This document shows, piece after piece, positions 31,903 to 40,700 of a DNA stretch of 64,000 nucleotides. The notes beneath the pieces are model-generated. The model did no database searches. It saw nothing but the letters and a program-made list of their open reading frames with translations, and was not told where the DNA came from. Every line of letters starts with the position of its first letter. Within the stretch, counting starts at the first letter, position 1. Origin of the DNA: CALVZT01 sp964368755 (GTDB lineage: Bacteria > Bacillota > Clostridia > Christensenellales > UBA1242); assembly GCA_964368755.1 (NCBI GenBank), contig CAYJCR010000001.1, positions 1 through 64,000 on the forward strand, given 5' to 3'. The position numbers and the translations under genes were made by a program.

Positions 31903-34900
31903 TTATTTTTTTGACAATTCAATATATTTGTTGAGTCTGTTGATAGCATCAAGTTTGCTCTGCTCGAACAATGCATTGGCTTGTTCGGGAGAAGATTTGA
32001 GAAGAGATTTGTAACGATTTTCATTCTTGATGAAGTCCATATAGTCACGTGTTGGCAATGGGCTATCAAGTACGAATGGGTTCTTTCCATCAAGGGCAAG
32101 TCTTGGGTCATATCTATACAACTGCCAATATCCACTCTCAACTGCGAGTTTGATCTCGCCTTGGGTATTGTTCATACTAATACCGTGATTGATACAAGGT
32201 GCATATGCTATGACAAGGCTCGGCCCGTCATAACTATCAGCTTCTACAAGGGCTTTGGTAAGTTGGTTCATATTGGCTCCCATACCTACTTGTGCAACAT
32301 ACACATTGCCATAGGTCATAGCCATAAGTCCAAGATCCTTTTTCTTAGTGCGTTTGCCACTCATAGCGAACTTTGCAACGGCTCCAGCTGGAGTTGATTT
32401 AGAAGATTGACCACCAGTATTGGAGTATACTTCGGTATCTAGTACTAAGATGTTAACATTGGCTCCACTTGCTAGTATGTGGTCAAGTCCACCATATCCT
32501 ATATCATATGCCCAACCATCTCCACCGATTATCCATAAGCTTTCTTTGACAAGTCCGTTGCTCAAAGTGCGGATATTATCGTAGCCTTTGGTTTTGTCAA
32601 GAAGCTTGTTTATCTTAAGAGAAAGTTCGTATGTTTTGTCGCCATTGTCAAAGTTGTCTAACCAATCTTGTAATAGCGATGCAAGTTCTTTGTTCTGAAT
32701 AGAAGGCAAATCTTTCTCAATAGTCGAGCGTAGAGTAGTTCTTGTTCGTTGTTTTGCAAGTTCGATACCTAGACCAAACTCTGCATTATCTTCGAACAAA
32801 CTACTTGCCCAAGCAGGTCCATGTCCAGCATTGTTCTTGGTATATGGACAAGTTGGAGCTGAACCAGAGTATATGCTCGAGCATCCAGTTGCATTGGCAA
32901 CAAGCATACGTTTGCCAAAAAGTTGACTGACAAGTTTGACATAAGGAGTCTCACCACAGCCAGCACACGCACCACTGAATTCAAAGTATGGTTTCATAAA
33001 TTGACTGCCTTTGAGAGTGCTTGGTGCAAATATTGTTGGAGGATTTTCAAGCTTTTCACTAAAAGCATAATTTTTTGCTTCGGCTTTGTCTCTTTCAACT
33101 GAATTCTTCATCTGCAAAGCCTTGACTGGACAGACATTGACGCAATTCTCACAACCTGTACAGTCTTTGACATTGACTTGGATTCTATAATCATAACCTT
33201 TGACACCTATTGCTGGTTTTGTCACAAAGGTATCTGGTCTTGCTGAACCTTCTGCTATAAGAGTAGGTCGTATACAAGCATGTGGACAAGCCATACTGCA
33301 CATTCCACATTGAATACATTTGTCTGGGAGCCATTCCGGACTTTCGATGCTTATGCCACGTTTTTCGAACTTAGATGTGCCTGTTGGTATGACTCCTCGT
33401 GGATCGAACTTCGATACAGGTAAGTTATCTCCACATTTATTCTCAATAGGTTTGATATAATCTGTATAATAATCTGCCGTGCCTTGTTGGTCTTCAATAG
33501 GACGGATCGTAATATTCTTTGTGTCTACTTGGATAAGTTCTTTGGTTGCAGAAAGTATCGCATCACGATTGGCTTTGACTACAGCCTCGCCCTTCTTTGC
33601 ATATGTCTTCTCAGCGGCTTTGATAAGCAAAGCTTCTGCCTTCTTATATTCAATAATTTTGGCTAACTTGAAGAAGCATGCTTGCATAACAACATTGATA
33701 CGTTTGCCAAGTCCTGCTTTCTCTGCGACAGCATTGCCATCTACTACAAACAACTTAATTTTTTTCTCAGCCAAAGTGTTCAAGAATTGTTGTGGTAATA
33801 TCTTCAACAACTCTTGTGGCTTGTATGGTGCATTGAGTAGGAAGGTGCCACCCTTCTTGAGCCCATCAAGCAAATTGTATTTACTTACAAAGCTAAGGTT
33901 GTGGCAAGCTACAAAATCTGCTTTTGTTACAAGGTATGGACAGAATGTCTCTACGTTACCAAATCTTAAGTGTGAAGTGGTCAAACTGCCAGATTTTTTT
34001 GAATCATACTCGAAGTATCCTTGAGCATTGAGGTCGGTATTATCTCCGATGATCTTAATGGAGTTCTTGTTAGCGCTGACAGTACCATCACTACCAAGCC
34101 CGTAGAACTTACATGATACGCAATCAGTAACAAGTTCGTATGGTTTGATGGCTAGGGAAGTGTGGGTAACATCATCTTCAATACCTACTGTAAAATTGTT
34201 CTTTGGGTTGGTTTTCTTCGCATTGTCTATGATTGCCTTAACCATAGCAGGAGTGAAGTCTTTGCCTCCAAGTCCATATCTACCACCAATGACTTTGGCA
34301 GGGAAGTTGTTTTGGAAAAGTGCAGTACATACATCTTTGTACAAAGGCTCTCCGTCGCTACCACTTTCTTTGGTCCTATCAAGGACAACAACTGTCTTTG
34401 TTGTCTTAGGAAGGGCAGATAATAGGTGCTTTGCACTGAATGGTCTATATAGTCTTACAGCGATAACGCCTGTTCTTATACCTTTCTTGTTCAACTCGTC
34501 GATAGTTGCTCTTGCAGTGACATATCCACTGCCCATCATAACAAGTACAATTTCGGCATCTTTGGCACCAAAATAATCAAATAACTTATATTTGCGTCCA
34601 GATACTTTGGCAACTACTTTCATAGCATCTTCAACGGCTGTGATGGCGTTGTTGTAGTAAGGGTTGCAGGCTTCACGATTCTGGAAATATATGTCTGGGT
34701 TCTGCGCTGTGCCTTGTTGAACTGGGCTAGAACTAGATAATGCTCTATATTTGAAATCTTGAATTGCTTTGGTTGGTGAGATTTGGGCAAGTTCTTCATA
34801 ATCAAATTGTTCTATCTTATCTATCTCATGAGAAGTCCTAAATCCATCGAAGAAATGCATAAATGGAACACTGCTATTAAGTGTTGCAATATGGGCAACA

Positions 34901-35355
34901 GTAGCAAGATCGTTAACTTCTTGTACGCTTCCGCTAGCAAGCATAGCAAAGCCTGTGTTCCTGCAAGCCATAACATCGGCTTGGTCGCCAAATATCGATA
35001 GTGCGTGTGTAGACAAAGCTCTTGCACTAACATGGAAAACCGTTGGCAACAACTCACCAGCGATCTTGTACATATTGGGTATCATGAGGAGCAAGCCTTG
35101 ACTTGCTGTGAAGGTGGTTGTCAAAGCTCCACCAACAAGGCTACCATGAACTGTCCCTGCTGCACCCGCTTCGGATTGCATCTCAACAACTCTTACCGTC
35201 TCACCAAAGATATTTTTTTTGCTAGCAGCTTGCCATTCATCTGCAAGTTCTGCCATAGTGGAAGATGGTGTAATAGGATAGATGCTCGCTACATCACTAT
35301 ATGCATAGGCGATATGGGCGGCGGCTGAATTGCCATCAATACAGATTTTTTTCAT
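31903..35355 (-). CDS. nifJ: pyruvate:ferredoxin (flavodoxin) oxidoreductase
   Basis: This 1150-residue single-chain enzyme oxidises pyruvate to acetyl-CoA and CO2, reducing ferredoxin. Domain order is standard: N-terminal pyrimidine-binding domain (DGNSAAAHIAYAYSDVASIYPITPSSTMAE), domain II, the gamma-type domain (FGNVETFCPYLVTKADFV), a two-cluster ferredoxin domain (CIQCGMCSMACPHACI and CTGCENCVNVCPVKAL, about residues 685-760), then the thiamine-diphosphate domain with CAGCGETPYVKL, ATGCSSIYSGSAPTCPYT and GGDGWAYDIGYGGLDH. GAGGT precedes the ATG. This is central to anaerobic fermentation and is divergent from truA. Confidence 0.97.
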   Translation of the reverse strand: MKKICIDGNSAAAHIAYAYSDVASIYPITPSSTMAELADEWQAASKKNIFGETVRVVEMQSEAGAAGTVHGSLVGGALTTTFTASQGLLLMIPNMYKIAGELLPTVFHVSARALSTHALSIFGDQADVMACRNTGFAMLASGSVQEVNDLATVAHIATLNSSVPFMHFFDGFRTSHEIDKIEQFDYEELAQISPTKAIQDFKYRALSSSSPVQQGTAQNPDIYFQNREACNPYYNNAITAVEDAMKVVAKVSGRKYKLFDYFGAKDAEIVLVMMGSGYVTARATIDELNKKGIRTGVIAVRLYRPFSAKHLLSALPKTTKTVVVLDRTKESGSDGEPLYKDVCTALFQNNFPAKVIGGRYGLGGKDFTPAMVKAIIDNAKKTNPKNNFTVGIEDDVTHTSLAIKPYELVTDCVSCKFYGLGSDGTVSANKNSIKIIGDNTDLNAQGYFEYDSKKSGSLTTSHLRFGNVETFCPYLVTKADFVACHNLSFVSKYNLLDGLKKGGTFLLNAPYKPQELLKILPQQFLNTLAEKKIKLFVVDGNAVAEKAGLGKRINVVMQACFFKLAKIIEYKKAEALLIKAAEKTYAKKGEAVVKANRDAILSATKELIQVDTKNITIRPIEDQQGTADYYTDYIKPIENKCGDNLPVSKFDPRGVIPTGTSKFEKRGISIESPEWLPDKCIQCGMCSMACPHACIRPTLIAEGSARPDTFVTKPAIGVKGYDYRIQVNVKDCTGCENCVNVCPVKALQMKNSVERDKAEAKNYAFSEKLENPPTIFAPSTLKGSQFMKPYFEFSGACAGCGETPYVKLVSQLFGKRMLVANATGCSSIYSGSAPTCPYTKNNAGHGPAWASSLFEDNAEFGLGIELAKQRTRTTLRSTIEKDLPSIQNKELASLLQDWLDNFDNGDKTYELSLKINKLLDKTKGYDNIRTLSNGLVKESLWIIGGDGWAYDIGYGGLDHILASGANVNILVLDTEVYSNTGGQSSKSTPAGAVAKFAMSGKRTKKKDLGLMAMTYGNVYVAQVGMGANMNQLTKALVEADSYDGPSLVIAYAPCINHGISMNNTQGEIKLAVESGYWQLYRYDPRLALDGKNPFVLDSPLPTRDYMDFIKNENRYKSLLKSSPEQANALFEQSKLDAINRLNKYIELSKK

Positions 35356-35377
35356 TACAATACCTCGATTTGATATA

Positions 35378-35407
35378 ATTATATACTATATTTAAATTAA
35401 TACACAA
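35378..35407 (-). promoter_or_regulatory. promoter of nifJ
   Basis: Minus-strand TTGTGT (35407-35402), 18-base spacer, TATAAT (35383-35378). The predicted leader is about 15 nt and contains the ribosome binding site. Confidence 0.55.
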
Positions 35408-35454
35408 ACAGTTTAGTATACTAGGGGAGAATAAGTCAAATCAATTAAAAGCGA

Positions 35455-35484
35455 TTGCAAAAAATCTTGTATATGTGTTACAAT
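35455..35484 (+). promoter_or_regulatory. promoter of truA, abutting the start codon
   Basis: TTGCAA (35455-35460), 18-base spacer, TACAAT (35479-35484), extended TG at 35476-35477. The -10 ends only 6 bases before the ATG at 35491, so the transcript should start at or within a base or two of the start codon. Confidence 0.6.
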
Positions 35485-35490
35485 GTTGTT

Positions 35491-36228
35491 ATGAAAAATA
35501 TTTGTGCAACAATTGAATATTTTGGGACCAATTATTGTGGTTTTCAATTGCAGAAGAATGGCAATAGCGTGTGTAATGAACTTATTAATGCTATTTTTTG
35601 TGCCACGCAAGAGAAAGTTACTATCACGGCAAGTGGTAGGACCGATGCGGGAGTCCATGCGCTAGGGCAAGTTATTAACTTTGAGTTAGACAAATCTTTG
35701 CCAATAGCGAAGTTTCCGATTATTATCAATAGATATCTCCCGATAGATATCAAACTGATTGAATGTCACGAAGTACCTGCGTCATTCAATGCGAGAAAAT
35801 CTGCTAAGAAGAAGACCTATAAGTATCTGATAAATAATAGCGATAGACAAGGTATTGTGGAAGAAAATCGTGAGTTATTCTTCCCATATCAACTGGATAT
35901 AGATAAGATGCGTAGTGCAGCAAAAATACTTGTTGGAGAGCATAATTTTAGAGCATTTATGTCATCAGGAAGTCAGGTCAAAGACACTGTAAGAACAATA
36001 TATGACATCAATATTGAGAAGGAAGGTTGTCACATATCAATCGAAGTGACAGGCAATGGCTTTTTGTACAATATGGTGAGAATAATTGTAGGAACACTCT
36101 TAGATGTTGGCACGGGACATAAAAGCGCCGATACAATCAATCAAATGCTCGCAACTTACGATAGATCCTTGGGTGGTAAGACTGCCCCAAGCCATGGCTT
36201 GTACCTTGAGAGAGTAGAATATATTTAG
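35491..36228 (+). CDS. truA: tRNA pseudouridine synthase A
   Basis: This 245-residue enzyme makes pseudouridines 38-40 in the tRNA anticodon arm. The start MKNICATIEYFGTNYCGFQLQ fits the family and the catalytic aspartate is in ASGRTDAGVHALGQ (about residue 53). Later marks are FNARKSAKKKTYKY, the ACxSF-like FRAFMSSG and the C-terminal GNGFLYNMVRIIVGTLLDVG and AP.HGLYLERV. The frame is open further upstream, but that part lies in the promoter. There is no Shine-Dalgarno sequence before the ATG, so the mRNA may be leaderless. The rplM promoter lies 45 bases after its stop. Confidence 0.93.
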   Translation: MKNICATIEYFGTNYCGFQLQKNGNSVCNELINAIFCATQEKVTITASGRTDAGVHALGQVINFELDKSLPIAKFPIIINRYLPIDIKLIECHEVPASFNARKSAKKKTYKYLINNSDRQGIVEENRELFFPYQLDIDKMRSAAKILVGEHNFRAFMSSGSQVKDTVRTIYDINIEKEGCHISIEVTGNGFLYNMVRIIVGTLLDVGTGHKSADTINQMLATYDRSLGGKTAPSHGLYLERVEYI

Positions 36229-36273
36229 GCACTTTTTGGCTAGAAAATATCTAGAAATAATTTTTGAAAACAC

Positions 36274-36302
36274 TTGACAAGTAGGTACATATATATTATA
36301 CT
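36274..36302 (+). promoter_or_regulatory. consensus promoter of rplM-rpsI
   Basis: TTGACA (36274-36279), 17-base spacer, TATACT (36297-36302). Confidence 0.85.
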
Positions 36303-36308
36303 TGCTAA

Positions 36309-36405
36309 GTCTAAAAAATAGCGATAGCTTTATAGAACTAGCCCCTCTTGTAAGCGAATTGTTAGTTAGAAAGAATAAAAATACACATTTCACTTGGAGG
36401 AAATT
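36309..36405 (+). promoter_or_regulatory. L13 ribosomal-protein leader
   Basis: The ~97-nt 5' leader between the promoter and rplM can fold into several short stems (for example AATAGCGATAGCTTTAT near 36315, and AACTAG with CTAGTT-like partners across 36335-36375). Its position and size fit the L13 leader of Firmicutes, through which L13 represses its own operon. I rely on location and general layout and have not run a covariance model. Confidence 0.55.
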
Positions 36406-36849
36406 ATGAAAACATTTATGGCAAATCCTCAAAATGTGGAAAGCAAATGGTACATTGTTGACGCAACAAATATGCCTCTTGGAAGACTTGCTAGTCAAGT
36501 AGCAGCTATCCTTCGTGGTAAGAACAAAGTTACATTTACTCCACATGTTGACACAGGGGACTATGTTATAGTTATCAATAGTGACAAAGTTGCTCTAACA
36601 GGCAAGAAATTGGCACAGAAAAAATATCAATATCACACTGGTTATATTGGTGGACTTAAAGAGATCGGATACGACAAGATGATGAGTGAGAAGTCAGATG
36701 ACGTTATTACTCTTGCAGTTAAAGGTATGCTTCCTAAGAATAGTCTTGGCCGTGATATGATTAAGAAACTTCGTGTATACAAAGATGCAAATCATGGTCA
36801 CGAGGCACAGAAACCAGAGCTTATTGCTCTAAAAGGAGTAATTAGATAA
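36406..36849 (+). CDS. rplM: 50S ribosomal protein L13
   Basis: This 147-residue protein is an early assembly protein of the large subunit. Signatures: NPQNVESKWYIVDATNMPLGRLASQVAAIL at the N-terminus, FTPHVDTGDYVIVINSDKV, and VKGMLPKNSLGRDMIKKLRVYKDANHGHEAQKPE at the C-terminus. GGAGGA before the ATG at 36406 fixes the start over an upstream in-frame ATG at 36394. Its stop overlaps the rpsI start (TAATG). Confidence 0.97.
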   Translation: MKTFMANPQNVESKWYIVDATNMPLGRLASQVAAILRGKNKVTFTPHVDTGDYVIVINSDKVALTGKKLAQKKYQYHTGYIGGLKEIGYDKMMSEKSDDVITLAVKGMLPKNSLGRDMIKKLRVYKDANHGHEAQKPELIALKGVIR

Positions 36850-37415
36850 TGGCAGAAGAAGTAAAGAAAGCAGCTCCTAAGAAGGCAGCTGTCGCTAAGA
36901 CAGAAGTAACTGAAGTTGTAAAAAAAGCAGCTCCTAAGAAAGTAGCACCTAAAGCTGAAGTTGTAGAAGAAGTAGCTCCTAAGGTAGCTCCAAAAGCAGC
37001 TCCTAAGAAGAAGGCAGCTCCAAAAGCTGCTGTTGCTCACATCTCAACAGGAAGAAGAAAAGAAGCTATTGCACGTGTTAGACTTGTAAGTGGTAACGGT
37101 AAGATAACAATCAATAAGAGAGACATTGATGAATATTTTGATCTTGACACTCTTAAGTTGATCGTTCGCCAACCATTAGTTTTGACAGGCACAGTTGATA
37201 AGTATGATGTACTTGTTAATGTTCAAGGTGGTGGATTTACTGGTCAAGCTGGTGCTATCAGACATGCAATCGCAAGAGAGCTTGTTGTTATCAGCGAGAC
37301 ATACAAAGCTGAGATTAAGAAAGCAGGATTTTTGACTAGAGATAGCAGAATGAAAGAGCGTAAGAAATATGGGTTGAAAAAGGCTCGTAAGGCTCCACAG
37401 TTCTCAAAGAGATAA
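36849..37415 (+). CDS. rpsI: 30S ribosomal protein S9 with long Ala/Lys/Pro-rich N-terminal extension
   Basis: S9 reaches its C-terminal tail to the P-site tRNA. The core (about residues 64-188) is normal: STGRRKEAIARVRLVSGNGKI, VNVQGGGFTGQAGAIRHAIAREL, and the end FLTRDSRMKERKKYGLKKARKAPQFSKR with its terminal KR. Ahead of it is a ~63-residue extension of repeated KKAAPKK/APKAAPKK units with acidic breaks, making the protein 188 residues instead of about 130. Such low-complexity tails resemble histone H1-like sequence. The ATG overlaps the rplM stop by one base, and the coding sequence runs unbroken, so the extension is probably translated. Confidence 0.93.
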   Translation: MAEEVKKAAPKKAAVAKTEVTEVVKKAAPKKVAPKAEVVEEVAPKVAPKAAPKKKAAPKAAVAHISTGRRKEAIARVRLVSGNGKITINKRDIDEYFDLDTLKLIVRQPLVLTGTVDKYDVLVNVQGGGFTGQAGAIRHAIARELVVISETYKAEIKKAGFLTRDSRMKERKKYGLKKARKAPQFSKR

Positions 37416-37430
37416 CCAAACGGCATAAAT

Positions 37431-37463
37431 TGGCGCAAGTCTACGTTAGACTTGCGTTTTTTA
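37431..37463 (+). terminator. terminator of rplM-rpsI
   Basis: A perfect 10-bp stem CGCAAGTCTA (37434-37443), loop CGT, TAGACTTGCG (37447-37456), then T6. Confidence 0.95.
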
Positions 37464-37788
37464 TTCGGTCGAGTATGTCCATATACACTCCCTTGATAAA
37501 TACGCGTCTGCTTTGCATCTATATAAGCTATTCTACAATGAAGGAACTTGTTTGCTCATAGAAAAATGCAGTTAATTTGACAGTTCATAAAAAATAGATA
37601 TCAAATTGTTTGATTGTTTACTACAAAATAATATATAATAATACTATAATAATTATACTGGGTGTCATATAAAGTGCTGACACCAAATTCGCGACTAGGA
37701 TTGATTAAGTTCGTACTCGATTGAGATTATTACCCAAAGGACTTTTGATGGACATTAGATAATAAACTTTTTGACAAAGGAAATAGAT
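37464..37788 (+). promoter_or_regulatory. intergenic region and probable leader of the GLUG-repeat giant gene
   Basis: No gene is supported here. The part near 37630-37660 is very AT-rich with several -10-like hexamers (TATAAT 37645-37650, TATACT 37654-37659) but no good -35. A hairpin GGTGTCA (37661-37667) with TGACACC (37678-37684) follows, then about 100 less AT-biased bases before the ribosome binding site AAAGGAAA. The layout suggests a structured leader, but it matches no riboswitch class that I recognise. Confidence 0.35.
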
Positions 37789-40700
37789 ATGCACACAAAA
37801 GCAAATAGTATTATCGTGAATATAATGAAGTATATTTGTTTGTCGCTTGCGATAATTTTGTTGGGCACAATTTTGTTAACAAAAACAAGTAACGACTCTG
37901 TCGCATATGCTGTAGACAATAATGAAGAAATTGAGACTTTGGCAGAGGAACAGATCAATACGGAGACTTTGGCAACAGATTATTCCAACTTGCCAATCAG
38001 ATATATAGGCACGGCACAAGAGTTACAGAACATGGCTGTGGAAAGATACAAGAATGTATTGACAAATGACATTGTTTTGCCTAACGGATTTTCATCGATT
38101 GGAGTGTACTATGGTGCATTTGATGGCGCTGGTTACACAATTTCTAACGTAACAAATGCAATATTTGATGATGTTACAGGTTTAGTAGAAAATATTGTTG
38201 TTGCTGATTCAACAAGCACCAGCACGGCGTTTATTGCAAATTCTATACATACTGGGACAACGATAAAAAATTGTACTATTCAAGATACATGCTCTATCAA
38301 TACTACAAGTTCTATAGCTGGTGGTATTGTTGGTAGGATCTTGGGAGGCTCTATTATCAATTGTACTAACCACGCTGCAGTCAGGGCAAGGAATTATGCT
38401 GGTGGTATTGCAGGATTAGCAGATGGAGTAAGTTCTTCTATTGAGAACTGTATCAACTCCGGGATCATTTCTGTTGCAAGCGGGAAATGCTGTGGTGGTA
38501 TATTGGGATATAAAGAGGGCATTCTTAATGGATATATTACCACAATAAAAAGCTGTATGTCATCAACAACAATTGTTGGAGGTTGTAGCTCAAACACGCA
38601 TACAAAATCTGAAAAAGAATACCTTTTGTATCCCGAAGAAAATGCTCTTGAAGAAGTAGTTAATCCAGGTGGAGAATTTCTTGGTTATAGGATTTTTTAT
38701 ACTAAAAAAGTAGCTTCTTGGGTCCCTGAGAATGAAAATTATATGGTTACTGATAGTGACATGTCTGACTATGCATATATGTCTAAGAATATATTTGGAT
38801 TAAAATTCATTGCTGAAGGAGTTGGAAGATATTACACGAGTAGAAATGGTGGAAGTTATCAAGTACTTAAGTATTATACGAAGAAAGAAGTAAGATATTT
38901 CAAATACGTTAATAGAATTATCTTCAGTTCTGCCGTAGAAATAAGTTCTTCTACATATAATTCAAGAACAGGAATAGCATCAATTCTTTCACAATATATT
39001 GATGTTAAAAATTGTCGTGCGCTTAATCCTATTTCTGCGACTTATATGTTCAGCGATATTGTATGTCAGGGTAGTGGTACTCAAGAAGATCCTTATAGAA
39101 TAACAAATATCGATGAATTGTATACAATGTTGCTCTGGTATTACAATGGTGGTACTGCAAAGCATTACAAGTTAATGAATGACATTGACTTAAGGGTTAA
39201 TAACCGTGTTGGTTTCCGTAGTAACGAAAATAATTGGCTGGAAGTAACTTTTCCTCGTGATAGTTCTTTTGATGGTAACGGCTTTAGCTTATCAGGATTG
39301 TATATGTATAGCCTTGGCTTCGCATATGAAAACAATGGCACTATCAAGAACTTCACTATCTCTGAATCAACAATACTTAGCTCTGCATATGACGATGTCG
39401 GAGCATTTGCAACAATCAATAATGGAATAATCGACAACTGCTGTTTTGGAGTTAATACATATTTAGCAAAAGGTGGTTTGCTTGTTGGTATTAACTGTGG
39501 CACGATCAAAAATTGTTACACAGCGAGCGATGAGTACAACTGCGCATATCAAGTTGGTGGAATTGCAGAGAAGAACGTGGGTGGTACAATAACAAATTGT
39601 ATAAACAATGCAAAGTTGTCAGGATCTTCTGCAAAAGCAGGTATTGTATGTGAAAACAAAGGTGGTACTTTGTCTCATTGCATCAACTACGGATACATAA
39701 GCTCTACTAATTCGTATGCTGGTGGCATTGTAGCTCAAAGCTATATGTTGGATGACGAAATTAGTACAATAGAATATTGCTACAACAGATTGAACAATGA
39801 TGCATTAACATGGGGTGCAACTGCAGGTGGAATAGTTGCTGAAGATAATTATTCTGCTATTAGTTATTGTATTAATGAACAGAATATTACTGGATCAAAT
39901 CGCGCAGGTGGAATAGTAGGGTATAGTCAAGGAAGTAATATATCATACAGTATTAACGGAAAAGTTCAGCCCACTGGTAATCAATATGCTACAATTACTG
40001 GTCGTACGATAGGTGGTATTATTGGTTATTCAGCTAATAACACTGTTGTTGACTATTGCTACAATTCTGGAAGACTTGTTTCTATCAATACTGTTGGTGG
40101 ATTAATTGGAACAATATATAATGGTGGGACAATAAGCAATAGTTATAGCATTGGACAAATATTGTTTGATGAGAATAGGATTAGTTCATATGGAGAAAGC
40201 GCAGGATTGCTGATCGGAAATATTGTTGAGAAGACACAAGACGTAACGATCACGAAATGTTTCGCTTCAAAAGAGTTTTTCTTGATCCCAGAGAAAGAGA
40301 TCTCTTTAATTGGTAGTGGGGTATCAACAATTGTTGATTCTAGCATACTTGATTCTGAAGCAATGTATTATGAGAACGACAATAAGTTATTTGGTTCTGA
40401 TCAAAAATGGAGCTATTACGATAGTCCAATCGAAGAAGATCATTATTTTCCACAACTAGCTTGGCTAACAAACGCTTTTGAAGAAGATGAGTACTATCAG
40501 AGTACAGGTAATGAATGTTCTTACAGAGAATATTTTAAGTACTATGAAGTATTATGGAATGTTAATTTTATTGATTCAAATGGTCAAATAATAGACAGCA
40601 AAGTTGTCCGTAACAATGAGTTTGTAAGTCCATACGAGTACGTAACAATTGCCTATGATGTTCAGGGTTGGGCTCTCAACAGGAATGGAAGCATTTATGA

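Noticed and set aside
37771..37788. TTG start for the GLUG giant protein
   Set aside because: The ATG at 37789 has a good ribosome binding site and leads directly into a standard signal peptide.
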